Shown here: positions 26,162-34,142 of the stretch, in pieces | How the letters are laid out: each line of letters starts with the position of its first letter | Position numbering within the stretch: the first letter of the stretch is position 1 | NCBI RefSeq assembly: GCF_014851915.1 | Contig: NZ_JACVAP010000003.1 | Coordinates: 372,001 to 436,000, forward strand | Source: Xanthomonas sp. XNM01 | GTDB lineage: Bacteria; Pseudomonadota; Gammaproteobacteria; Xanthomonadales; Xanthomonadaceae | Length of the DNA: 64,000 bases | Reading direction: 5' to 3' | Notes under the pieces: generated by a model | Databases searched by the model: none | Told to the model about the DNA's origin: nothing | What the model saw: the letters and a program-made list of their open reading frames with translations, nothing else | Made by a program: the position numbers and the translations under genes

Positions 26162-26538
26162 GCACCGCCACGCTGCGCAACATCGGCCCCAAGAGCGCAG
26201 CCTGGCTGCGCCAGGTCGGCCTGCGCACGCCCGAGGATCTGGCAGCGGCGGGCACCATCCAGGCCTTCCTCAAGGTGCGTCGTGCCGGCTTCAAGCCAAG
26301 CCTCAACCTGCTCTACGCGCTGGAAGGCGCGCTGCTGGACTGCCACTGGCACGACGTGCCGGACGCGCGCCGCCAGCAGTTGCTGGCCGAGCTCGAGACG
26401 GCCACCGCCGCTCAGCCGCCTGCACGCGGCCAGCAGGCCGCCGGTCCGGTGACCACCGCCTGGCATGCCAGCGGTCAGGACGACGACGAGGCACCCGACG
26501 ACGGCGACACATCGCCGGACGGATCGGACGAGGACTGA
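26158..26538 (+). CDS. TfoX/Sxy C-terminal-domain protein
   Basis: 126 residues. The first 80 match the TfoX C-terminal domain: LRNIGPKSAAWLRQVGLRTPEDL is a helix-hairpin-helix-like opening, then KVRRAGFKPSLNLLYALEGAL. A disordered acidic tail follows (DDDEAPDDGD). It lacks the TfoX N-terminal domain, so it is not a full competence regulator. Stand-alone TfoX-C proteins are common and of unknown role, possibly nucleic-acid binding. The ATG overlaps the stop of the reductase gene. Confidence 0.85.
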   Translation: MSTATLRNIGPKSAAWLRQVGLRTPEDLAAAGTIQAFLKVRRAGFKPSLNLLYALEGALLDCHWHDVPDARRQQLLAELETATAAQPPARGQQAAGPVTTAWHASGQDDDEAPDDGDTSPDGSDED

Positions 26539-26594
26539 AGGCCCTCGCGGCATCAGCCCCACGCGGCGGCACGACCGGTCCGCGCTGCGGATCG

Positions 26595-26817
26595 CATACA
26601 ATCGCGCCGCTGCAAGGTGATCCACCGGCCCCGGCCGATGGATTTAAACGGGAAGCCGGTGCGTCTTCGACCACGCCGGCGCTGCCCCCGCAACGGTAGG
26701 CAACCCCAGGCCGCGACATCCGCCACTGTGCATTGCATGGGAAGGCGTCGCGGCTGGTGCGGGCTCCGGCATCGCCGGAACCTGCACGGGTTGCGAGCCC
26801 GGAGACCGGCCTTGCGG
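26595..26817 (+). promoter_or_regulatory. Cobalamin (B12) riboswitch with -10 box
   Basis: TACAAT at 26595-26600 is a good -10 box placing the transcript start near the aptamer's first helix. GCAAGG (26610-26615) pairs with CCTTGC (26810-26815) as P1. The conserved core is present in order: TTTAAACGGGAAGCCGGTG, CTGCCCCCGCAACGGTA, GCCACTG, GGGAAGGC and the B12-box form GAGCCCGGAGACCGGCC. It precedes btuB by 136 bases, which hold a GGCGTCG/CGACGCC hairpin (near 26839-26860) and the GGAG ribosome site. Adenosylcobalamin should repress btuB. Confidence 0.93.
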
Positions 26818-26952
26818 ATTCCAGGTTGCGATGCGGAGGGCGTCGCGGCGTGCCGACGCCGTGGCGTCAGTCCGTCCGCACCCGTCATCCGTCCCGCGAC
26901 TCCCTTTCCCGGCCGTTGCCGTACCGCGCCCGTGCGCGCTGGAGTTGTCCGA

Positions 26953-28797
26953 ATGAAGTGCCGTTCCCTGACCGCCGCCATCGCCTTCGCGCTGGCCCTG
27001 CCCGCCTTTTCCGCCCTGGCCGGAGACGCCACCGAGCTGGACGAAGTGCTGGTGACCGCCACCCGTACCGAAATCGCGCTGCGCGACAGCCTCGCGCCGG
27101 CACAGGTGATCGGCCGCGACGAGATCGAACGCAGCCAGGCAACCTCGCTGCAGGACCTGCTGCGCGGTCGTGCAGGCATCAACCTGGTCAACAGCGGCGG
27201 GCCGGGCAAGCAGACCTCGCTGTTCCTGCGCGGCACCAATTCGTCCCACACCCTGGTGCTGGTCGACGGCGTGCGGATCAACACCGCCGACATGGGCCTG
27301 GCGATGATCCAGGACCTGCCGGTCGAGCAGATCGAACGCATCGAGGTCGTGCGCGGCCCGGCATCGAGCCTGTACGGCGCCGACGCGATCGGCGGCGTGA
27401 TCCAGATCTTCACCCGGCGCAATCCGGGCCAGTTCCTGCCGCACTTCCGCATCGGCGGCGGCAGCAACGGCCTGCGCGAAGCCACCGGCGGCTTCGGCGG
27501 CACCGGCGAGCGCGGCTGGTTCGGCACCGACATCGCCTACCAGCACTCCGACGGCATCAATGCCTGCCGTGGCTCGGCCACGCTGGGCACCGGCTGCTTC
27601 GCCGACGAGCCCGACCGCGACGGCTACCGCAACCTGTCGGCCAGCCTGCGCGGCGGCTACAGCCTGAGCGACACGCTGAGCATCGAGGGCTCGGCCCTGC
27701 GTGCCGACGGCGAGAACCACTACGACGGCTTTTACGACTACTCCGAGACCCGCCAGCAGGTCGTCGGCGGCACGCTGCGCTACGTTCCCAACGCACGCTT
27801 CGGCCTGACCGTCAGCGCCGGCCGCGCCGACAACGAGTCCGAGAACTTCAAGGGCAGCACCTGGCTGGGCAGCGCCCAGACGCATCGCGACACCGCCTCG
27901 GCGCAGGCCGACTTCGGCGTGGCCGACGGCCAGCTGCTGAGCGTCGGCGTGGACTGGAGCGAGGATGCGCTGGATGGCAGCAGCGCCGGTTATCTGGTCG
28001 ACAGCCGCGACAACACCGGCGTGTTCGTGCAGTACCAGGCCCGCTTCGGAGGCCATTCGCTGCAGGCCAGCGCGCGCAACGACGACAACGCGCAGTTCGG
28101 CAACCACAGCACCGGCAGCCTGGCCTGGGGCCTGGCGTTCGGCGCCGGCTTCAAGCTGACCGCCAGCGTCGGCACCGCGTTCAAGGCGCCGACCTTCAGC
28201 GATCTGTACGACCCGTGGAGCGGCACCCCGACGCTGGATCCGGAGGAGTCGCGCAGCGCCAACCTCGGCATCGCCCAGCATGGCGCCGGCTGGCACTGGG
28301 GCCTGGACCTCTACCAGACCCGGATCGACGACCTGATCACCTACGACAGCAGCACCTGGAGGATGGCGCAGGTGGAGAAGGCGCGGATCCAGGGCGCTGA
28401 ACTGACTGGCGGCCTGGAACTGGCCGGCTGGGTCCTCAGCGCGCAGGCCAGCTACACCGATCCGCGCAACCGCACCGATGGCAGCGCGCAGTACGACAAC
28501 CTGCTTGCCCGCCGCGCGAAGCTGACCGCCCGCATCGATGCGGACCGTCGCTTCGGCGCCCTGAAGATCGGCGCGACCGTGCACGGTACCGGCGAGCGCT
28601 ACGACGACGCGGCCAATGGCAACCGCCTGGGCGGTTACGGCACGGCCGATCTGCGCGTCGAGTACGCACTGGGCGCCGACTGGACGCTGCTGGGCCGGGT
28701 CGGCAACCTGTTCGACCGCGACTACGAAACCGTGTCCTGGTACAACCAGCCCGGCCGCGAGTTCGGCCTGAGCCTGCGCTACCAGCCGCAGCGCTGA
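26953..28797 (+). CDS. btuB: TonB-dependent vitamin B12 receptor BtuB
   Basis: 614 residues, the BtuB length. Signal peptide (MKCRSLTAAIAFALALPAFSALA), TonB box ELDEVLVTATR at about 28-38, plug domain (LQDLLRGRAGINLVNSGG, LVDGVRINTADMG, VRGPASSLYGADAIGG), then a 22-strand barrel ending GLSLRYQPQR. It imports cobalamin across the outer membrane using TonB/ExbBD energy. The upstream cobalamin riboswitch fixes the substrate. GGAG eight bases before the ATG. A perfect 15-bp hairpin follows, so it appears monocistronic. Confidence 0.95.
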   Translation: MKCRSLTAAIAFALALPAFSALAGDATELDEVLVTATRTEIALRDSLAPAQVIGRDEIERSQATSLQDLLRGRAGINLVNSGGPGKQTSLFLRGTNSSHTLVLVDGVRINTADMGLAMIQDLPVEQIERIEVVRGPASSLYGADAIGGVIQIFTRRNPGQFLPHFRIGGGSNGLREATGGFGGTGERGWFGTDIAYQHSDGINACRGSATLGTGCFADEPDRDGYRNLSASLRGGYSLSDTLSIEGSALRADGENHYDGFYDYSETRQQVVGGTLRYVPNARFGLTVSAGRADNESENFKGSTWLGSAQTHRDTASAQADFGVADGQLLSVGVDWSEDALDGSSAGYLVDSRDNTGVFVQYQARFGGHSLQASARNDDNAQFGNHSTGSLAWGLAFGAGFKLTASVGTAFKAPTFSDLYDPWSGTPTLDPEESRSANLGIAQHGAGWHWGLDLYQTRIDDLITYDSSTWRMAQVEKARIQGAELTGGLELAGWVLSAQASYTDPRNRTDGSAQYDNLLARRAKLTARIDADRRFGALKIGATVHGTGERYDDAANGNRLGGYGTADLRVEYALGADWTLLGRVGNLFDRDYETVSWYNQPGREFGLSLRYQPQR

Positions 28798-28812
28798 CGA
28801 CCCGCTGCAGAC

Positions 28813-28847
28813 AGCCGTACCGGCACCGCACGGGTGCCGGTACGGCT
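28813..28847. terminator. Perfect 15-bp hairpin after btuB
   Basis: AGCCGTACCGGCACC (28813-28827) and GGTGCCGGTACGGCT (28833-28847) pair without mismatch around a 5-nt loop. No T-run follows. Position 15 bases after the btuB stop suggests a terminator or 3'-end stabiliser. Confidence 0.65.
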
Positions 28848-28945
28848 CATGGCGCAACGCAGCATTCCGCAGGCGGCACCGGTCGCGCCGGGACGCGCTG
28901 CCTATACTCGGCCCCGCTCTCCTCATCCCCCACTGAGGTCCTGCC

Positions 28946-29233
28946 ATGCCGATCAGCCGCACGATCGTGGCGTCCAACGATGCCCAGCGCCTGCTGCGCA
29001 CGCTCAGCAACCACTGGCGCCACCGCTTCGCCGTGCGCAGCGACAGCGAGTCGCACGCGCATATCCCGTTCGCCGAAGCCGCCGGTGCCGATTTCGAGGT
29101 CGAGGGCCAGACCCTGGCGATCCGCGTCGTCCACGACGATGGCGCCGGCCTGGCCGGTCTGCGCGAGGTGATCGAATCGCACCTGCAGCGCTTCGCCCGC
29201 GACGAAACGCTGGCGTTCGACTGGCGCAGCTGA
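28946..29233 (+). CDS. DUF2218 small cytoplasmic protein
   Basis: 95 residues matching DUF2218: RLLRTLSNHWRHRF near 14-27, then HIPFAEA and a central FEVEGQTLAIRV strand pair, ending in HLQRFARDETLAFDW. The conserved LxxHW(x)H pattern is present. The family occurs near siderophore or metal-uptake genes but has no assigned activity; proximity to btuB may be incidental. TATACT at 28903-28908 is a plausible -10 box. Confidence 0.87.
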   Translation: MPISRTIVASNDAQRLLRTLSNHWRHRFAVRSDSESHAHIPFAEAAGADFEVEGQTLAIRVVHDDGAGLAGLREVIESHLQRFARDETLAFDWRS

Positions 29234-29575
29234 CGCCGCACGTCCTTCACCGGTCGGGTCGCGTCCACCCGTTCCAGCGCACGCGCCCTCACCTGCACGG
29301 AGCGCATGTGCCGATGCATGCCGGCGGGATGGGCGCGACCGCCATCGCGCCGGTGATCGGCGAACGGGCGTCCCTCCGGCACCGTGCCCGATCGGCCATG
29401 CCGTTCCGCAGTCCCTCGGCCATCGCCGCACCCCGGGCCGCCTGGCGCGGGCGGCCACGGCCGGATGCCCACCTGCGTACGCCCCGCCACGGGCTGGCCT
29501 CGCGGGTTCGCCTCGCGGAATCGACCGGCGGGCATCGCCAATAATCGGTACGGTCCCCCTCACCGGTTCATCGCG
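29234..29575. other. Gene-free stretch before the P1 peptidase gene
   Basis: About 340 bases. No supported gene, hairpin with T-run or repeat was found; short frames here are compositionally arbitrary. Confidence 0.5.
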
Positions 29576-30724
29576 ATGAAGCCTGCCGCCGCCATCCTGC
29601 TGGCCCTGGCCTGCGCCACCTGCTGCGATCTGCACGCCGCCGAGCGTCCACGTGCACGCGAGGCCGGCATCATCGTCGGCGTACTGCCACCCGGCCCGCT
29701 CAACGCGATCACCGACGTGCCCGGCGTGCGCGTCGGCCAGTCCACGCCACCGGACGGCCTGCCCTGGAGCGGTGTGACCGCGATCCATCCGCACGAAGGC
29801 AATGCCTTCCTGTCGCGGGTGCCGGCCGCGATCGAGGTCGGCAACGGCTTCGGCAAGCTGATCGGGCTGAGTCAGGTGCGCGAGCTGGGCGAGCTGGAAA
29901 CGCCGGTGGTGCTGACCGGCACGCTGGCCACCTGGCGCGCGGCCGACGCCACCGCCGGCTGGCTGCTGCGCCAGCCGGGCATGGAGCAGGTGCGCTCGAT
30001 CAATCCGGTGGTCGGCGAGACCAACGACGGCTTCCTGGTCGACATCCGCGCACGCGCACTGCCCGCCGAAGCGGTCGAGTCCGCGTTGAGCGACGCCGAC
30101 AGCGGCCCGGTGGCCGAGGGCGCGGTCGGTGCCGGCGCGGGCACGGTCGCGTTCGGCTGGAAGGGTGGCATCGGCACCAGCTCGCGCGTGGTCGAACACG
30201 GCGCGGGACGGCATACGCTGGGCGTGCTGGTGCAGAGCAACTACGGCGGTCGCCTGACCGTGGCCGGCGTGCCGGTCTGGCGCACCCTGCCCGACCCGCG
30301 CGGGGTCGCCGCCTCACGCGAGGCCGCGCCGAACACCGGCGACGGCAGCATCATGATCGTGGTCGCCACCGATGCGCCGCTGGACGCGCGGCAGCTGGGA
30401 CGACTGGCCAGGCGCGCACTGTTCGGCCTGGCCCGCACCGGCTCGTCGATGTCGCATGGCTCGGGCGATTACGTGATCGCCTTCAGCAACGCCTCCGCGC
30501 TGCGCCACGGGCCGGGCGAAGCCGCCCCCGCCGCGACGCTGCTGGCGGACGAAGCGATGACCCCGCTGTTCGAAGCCGTCGCCGATGCGACCGAGGAAGC
30601 CATCCTCAATTCGATGTTCCGCGCGCGGACCGTGCGGGGACATCGCGGCACGGTGCCGGCGCTGCCGCTGGCGCCCGTGCTGGACCAGCTGCGTGCGGCG
30701 GGGGCGGTCGCCACGCAACCGTAG
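29576..30724 (+). CDS. P1 (S58) family aminopeptidase, DmpA-like, exported
   Basis: 382 residues. A signal peptide (MKPAAAILLALACATCCDLHA) precedes the DmpA/BapA fold: NAITDVPGVRVGQ, GVTAIHP, EVGNGFGKL, VVGETNDGFL, and VQSNYGGRL with the conserved Asn. NTGDGSIMIVVATDAP contains the Gly-Ser bond (S258) at which the family self-cleaves into two chains, exposing the Ser nucleophile. Such enzymes release N-terminal D- or L-residues or beta-amino acids. The exported location suggests peptide scavenging in the periplasm. It is convergent with dinB. Confidence 0.9.
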   Translation: MKPAAAILLALACATCCDLHAAERPRAREAGIIVGVLPPGPLNAITDVPGVRVGQSTPPDGLPWSGVTAIHPHEGNAFLSRVPAAIEVGNGFGKLIGLSQVRELGELETPVVLTGTLATWRAADATAGWLLRQPGMEQVRSINPVVGETNDGFLVDIRARALPAEAVESALSDADSGPVAEGAVGAGAGTVAFGWKGGIGTSSRVVEHGAGRHTLGVLVQSNYGGRLTVAGVPVWRTLPDPRGVAASREAAPNTGDGSIMIVVATDAPLDARQLGRLARRALFGLARTGSSMSHGSGDYVIAFSNASALRHGPGEAAPAATLLADEAMTPLFEAVADATEEAILNSMFRARTVRGHRGTVPALPLAPVLDQLRAAGAVATQP

Positions 30725-30824
30725 CGATGCGAGTCGTCGGGCATTGCAGCGCAACGCGACACCACGCGGCGGCGGCGCCGACAGCGGCCGGATCAGCGCG
30801 CGGCCATGACCGGCGTCGCCACGC

Positions 30825-31916
30825 TCACTGCAGCGCGAACAGGTCCGGCTGCAGCACGATCTCCTCGCGATCGCGGAACCCCGACAACCCGACACCGACC
30901 AGGCGATAGCGCGTTTCGGCCGGCAGTTCGACCCGGTCGCGCAGCGCCAGCGCGATCGCCTCAACCTCGGCCGCCGACGCCGGCACCGCATCAGGGGTGA
31001 AGCTGCGGGTCAGGATCCGGAACTGCGCGGTCTTCAGTTTCAGCACCACGGTGCGGCCGATGCGCTCGGTCTTGCGTGTCGCCGCCCAGGTGCGGCGTGC
31101 CAGTTCGCGGATCGCCGGTTCCAGCGCCTCCAGCGGCAGGTCCTCGGCGAAGGTGTCTTCGGACGAGATCGACTGCACCGGCTGGTCCGGCTGCACCGGG
31201 CGCTCGTCCACGCCGCGCGCGCGCCGGTGCAGCGACGCGCCGAAACTGCCGAAGCGCTGCTGCAGCGTTTCCAGCGACAGCGCGCGCAGCTGGCCGACGG
31301 TGTCCACGCCCAGCTCGGCCAGCCTGGCCTGCATGACCTTGCCGACGCCGGGAATCCGGGCGACCGGCAGCGGCGTCAGGAAAGCCTCGACCTGGCGCGG
31401 GCGCAGCACGAACAGGCCATCGGGCTTGCGCCAGTCCGAAGCGATCTTGGCCAGGAACTTGTTCGGCGCGACGCCGGCCGAAGCGGTCAGCGACGTCTCC
31501 TCGCGGATCTGCGCGCGGATCGCTTCGGCCACCGCGGTGGCGCTGGGCAATCCCGAGGTCGGTTCGGTCACATCCAGATACGCCTCGTCCAGCGACAGCG
31601 GCTCGACCAGCGCGGTATGGCCGAGGAAGATCTCGCGGACCTGACGCGACACCGCCTTGTAGCGGGTGAAATCGGGTGGCACGAACACGGCGTCCGGGCA
31701 CAGCCGCTCCGCGCGCAGCGCCGGCATCGCCGAACGCACACCGAATCTGCGTGCCTCGTAGGAGGCCGCGCACACCACCGAGCGCGCACCACGCCAGGCC
31801 ACGACCACCGGGCGGCCGCGCAACGCAGGGTCGTCGCGCTGCTCCACGGACGCGTAGAAGGCGTCCATGTCCACGTGGATGATCTTGCGCTGCAGGGGGA
31901 CGGGCTCGGACGCCAT
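30825..31916 (-). CDS. dinB: DNA polymerase IV (Y-family)
   Basis: 363 residues. Y-family motifs are HVDMDAFYASVE (metal-binding Asp, near 14-25), the RRFGVRSAMP fingers, PLSLDEAYLDVT (catalytic Asp-Glu, near 105), then SAGVAPNKFLAKIAS and the helix-hairpin-helix IPGVGKVMQARL. The C-terminal little-finger domain is complete, ending QPDLFALQ, which is a beta-clamp-binding-like tail. It carries out error-prone translesion synthesis. I saw no LexA box in the 200 bp upstream. The ATG at 31916 gives the standard N-terminus; the upstream frame lacks a ribosome site. Confidence 0.93.
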   Translation of the reverse strand: MASEPVPLQRKIIHVDMDAFYASVEQRDDPALRGRPVVVAWRGARSVVCAASYEARRFGVRSAMPALRAERLCPDAVFVPPDFTRYKAVSRQVREIFLGHTALVEPLSLDEAYLDVTEPTSGLPSATAVAEAIRAQIREETSLTASAGVAPNKFLAKIASDWRKPDGLFVLRPRQVEAFLTPLPVARIPGVGKVMQARLAELGVDTVGQLRALSLETLQQRFGSFGASLHRRARGVDERPVQPDQPVQSISSEDTFAEDLPLEALEPAIRELARRTWAATRKTERIGRTVVLKLKTAQFRILTRSFTPDAVPASAAEVEAIALALRDRVELPAETRYRLVGVGLSGFRDREEIVLQPDLFALQ

Positions 31917-32043
31917 CCGCGCATTGTCGCCGAGCTGTCCGCTCCGGGACATGGGACCATCGGTCCTGCCGGCCGGCCATCGCCCCGGCAAGCCCCTGAT
32001 CCCACTGCGATCGCGGCAATGCCGCACTGCAAACAGACGCCCA

Positions 32044-32076
32044 CGTATGGCTAAAACATTTGATTGAAACCATACG
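32044..32076 (+). promoter_or_regulatory. AT-rich dyad upstream of fabA
   Basis: CGTATGG (32044-32050) and CCATACG (32070-32076) are perfect inverted arms around a 19-bp AT-rich centre containing TTGATTGAAA. The centre lies about 60 bp before fabA, where a fatty-acid-responsive regulator would be expected to bind. No confident -35/-10 pair was identified. Confidence 0.4.
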
Positions 32077-32117
32077 CCTCGGGCACCCTTTGCACGTTCG
32101 CTTTATCCGGATCCGAC

Positions 32118-32633
32118 ATGACCCGCCTTTCTTCGTTCACGCGCGAGCAGCTGGAAGCCAGCGGCCGCGGTGAGCTGTTCGCCAGCGGCGACGCGCGCCT
32201 GCCCGCCGACCCGATGCTGATGTTCGACCGCATCACCGAGATCAACGACACCGGCGGTGCGCACGGCAAGGGCTTCATCCGTGCCGAACTCGACATCCAC
32301 CCGGACCTGTGGTTCTTCAAGTGCCACTTCATCGGCGACCCGGTGATGCCCGGCTGCCTGGGTCTGGATGCGATGTGGCAGCTGGTCGGCTTCTACCTGA
32401 CCTGGCTGGGCGCGCCCGGCCGCGGCCGCGCGCTGGGCTGCGGCGAGGTCAAGTTCACCGGCCAGGTGCTGCCGACGGCGAAGAAGGTGACCTACGAGAT
32501 CGACATCAGCCGCGTGATCAACCGCAAGCTGGTGATGGCCCAGGGCGACGGCCGCATGTTCGTCGACGGCCGCGAGATCTACACCGCCAAGGACCTGCGC
32601 GTGGGCCTGTTCACCTCGACCGAGGACTTCTGA
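32118..32633 (+). CDS. fabA: 3-hydroxydecanoyl-[ACP] dehydratase/isomerase FabA
   Basis: 171 residues. The hot-dog-fold active-site His is in [12 protein letters not shown] (about residue 73) and the paired Asp in [13 protein letters not shown], the FabA form that distinguishes it from FabZ. It dehydrates and isomerises 3-hydroxydecanoyl-ACP to cis-3-decenoyl-ACP, the branch point to unsaturated fatty acids. fabB starts three bases after its stop, so the two form the classic fabAB operon. Confidence 0.96.
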   Translation: MTRLSSFTREQLEASGRGELFASGDARLPADPMLMFDRITEINDTGGAHGKGFIRAELDIHPDLWFFKCHFIGDPVMPGCLGLDAMWQLVGFYLTWLGAPGRGRALGCGEVKFTGQVLPTAKKVTYEIDISRVINRKLVMAQGDGRMFVDGREIYTAKDLRVGLFTSTEDF

Positions 32634-32635
32634 GC

Positions 32636-33844
32636 ATGCGTCGCATCGCCATCACCGGCATGGGCATCACCTCCTGCCTGGGCAACGACCTGGACACCGT
32701 CTCGGCCTCGCTGCGCGACAGCCGTGCCGGCATCCGCTTCCTGCCCGACCACGCCGAGCGCGGCCTGCGCAGCCAGGTCGGCGGCAAGGTCGAACTCGAC
32801 CTGGACGCGGTCATCGACCGCAAGCTCAAGCGCTTCATGAGCGACGCGGCGGCCTACAGCTACGTGGCGCTGCGCGACGCGATCGCCGACGCCGGTCTGG
32901 ACGAGGCGCTGGTCAGCCAGCCGCGGACCGGCCTGATCGCCGGCTCCGGCGGCGGTTCCAGCCACTGGCAGATCGAGGCCGGCGACCTGGCACGCGAGCG
33001 CGGCGTGCGCAAGGTCGGCCCGTACATGGTCCCGCGCACGATGTGCTCGACCGTGTCGGCCAACCTGGCCACCGCATTCAAGATCAAGGGCCTGAGCTAT
33101 TCGATCAGCGCCGCCTGCGCAACCTCGGCGCACTGCATCGGCGCCGCGGCCGACCTGATCCGCCACGGCGCGCAGGACATCGTCTTCGCCGGCGGTGGCG
33201 AGGACCTGGACTGGACCATGAGCGTGATGTTCGACGCGATGGGTGCGCTGTCCAGCAGCTTCAACGAAACCCCGGAAACCGCCTCGCGCCCGTACGACGC
33301 GGACCGCGACGGCTTCGTCATCGCCGGTGGCGGCGGCATGCTGGTGCTCGAGGACTGGGACCACGCCGTGGCCCGTGGCGCGCGCATCCACGCCGAGCTG
33401 GTCGGCTACGGCGTGACCTCCGACGGCGCCGACATGGTCGCCCCGTCCGGCGAAGGCGCGGTGCGCTGCATGCGCATGGCGATGGAGACCGTCGACACGC
33501 CGATCGACTACCTCAACACCCACGGCACCTCGACCCCGCTGGGCGACGTCACCGAACTCAACGCGGTGCGCGAAGTGTTCGGCGAGGCGGTGCCGCCGCT
33601 GTCGTCGACCAAGGCGCTGTCGGGCCACTCGCTCGGCGCCGCCAGCGTGCACGAGGCGATCTACAGCCTGCTGATGATGCGCGACGGCTTCATCGCCGGC
33701 TCGGCCAACATCCAGACCCTGGACCCGCGCGCCGAAGGCTTCCCGATCGTGCGCGAGAGCCGCGACGCCCAGCTGACCACGGTGATGTCCAACAGCTTCG
33801 GCTTCGGCGGCACCAACGCGACGCTGGTGTTCCGCCAGGCCTGA
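32636..33844 (+). CDS. fabB: 3-oxoacyl-[ACP] synthase I FabB
   Basis: 402 residues with the Cys-His-His triad of FabB/Fab[22 protein letters not shown] and [11 protein letters not shown]. Gly-rich [12 protein letters not shown] forms the end of the fold. It elongates cis-3-decenoyl-ACP after FabA, committing chains to unsaturated fatty acids. The last 55 bp (33792-33846 including the stop) are repeated exactly 200 bp downstream, where the transcript terminator lies; see the repeat entries. The gene itself appears intact. Confidence 0.96.
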   Translation: MRRIAITGMGITSCLGNDLDTVSASLRDSRAGIRFLPDHAERGLRSQVGGKVELDLDAVIDRKLKRFMSDAAAYSYVALRDAIADAGLDEALVSQPRTGLIAGSGGGSSHWQIEAGDLARERGVRKVGPYMVPRTMCSTVSANLATAFKIKGLSYSISAACATSAHCIGAAADLIRHGAQDIVFAGGGEDLDWTMSVMFDAMGALSSSFNETPETASRPYDADRDGFVIAGGGGMLVLEDWDHAVARGARIHAELVGYGVTSDGADMVAPSGEGAVRCMRMAMETVDTPIDYLNTHGTSTPLGDVTELNAVREVFGEAVPPLSSTKALSGHSLGAASVHEAIYSLLMMRDGFIAGSANIQTLDPRAEGFPIVRESRDAQLTTVMSNSFGFGGTNATLVFRQA

Positions 33845-33846
33845 AC
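33792..33846 (+). repeat. 55-bp direct repeat, copy 1 (end of fabB)
   Basis: Identical over 55 bases to 33992-34046, at a spacing of exactly 200 bp. It covers the codons for the last 17 residues of FabB, the stop and three bases beyond. Confidence 0.95.
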
Positions 33847-33991
33847 CCGCATGGGTTCCGGTCTCCAGAGCCCCCTTTGGTAAAGGGGGCGCGGCGAAGC
33901 CGCGGGGATTCGGAAGAGCGAGCGCGGGGCCCTAGGTTTCGCATCGCGGAACCTCGGGAGCCAGGGCTGCGCAGCAGCGATGGCGTCCCCG
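33847..33991. repeat. 145-bp structured insert between the fabB-tail repeats
   Basis: Contains CCCCCTTT-GGT-AAAGGGGG (perfect 8-3-8 dyad, near 33873-33891) and CGCGGC-GAA-GCCGCG (near 33892-33906). GGTTCCG near its left end is inverted as CGGAACC near 33948-33954. There is no protein-coding character. It resembles a small non-autonomous repeat (REP/MITE-like) inserted with duplication of the neighbouring fabB end. Confidence 0.7.
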
Positions 33992-34046
33992 ACAGCTTCG
34001 GCTTCGGCGGCACCAACGCGACGCTGGTGTTCCGCCAGGCCTGAAC
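33992..34046 (+). repeat. 55-bp direct repeat, copy 2 (detached fabB tail)
   Basis: Exact copy of 33792-33846. It is followed 24 bases later by the intrinsic terminator, suggesting that this copy, not copy 1, keeps the ancestral link between fabB end and terminator. Confidence 0.95.
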
Positions 34047-34068
34047 TGGATGGACATGAGGCAACGAA

Positions 34069-34094
34069 GAAGCCCGGCATCTGCCGGGCTTTTT
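34069..34094 (+). terminator. Intrinsic terminator of fabAB
   Basis: AAGCCCGGC-ATCT-GCCGGGCTT is a 9-bp stem with a 4-nt loop running into five T residues. It lies between the convergent fabB and prlC genes. On the minus strand the stem lacks a long T-run, so it mainly serves fabAB. Confidence 0.9.
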
Positions 34095-34142
34095 CGTATC
34101 AGCGATCCGGCGCTCCAGCTGCGCCGCGTTCCTACGCAGCGC

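Noticed and set aside
34004-34044. The second fabB tail as a fabB pseudogene or second gene
   Set aside because: Only 55 bp are duplicated; no other fabB sequence precedes it.
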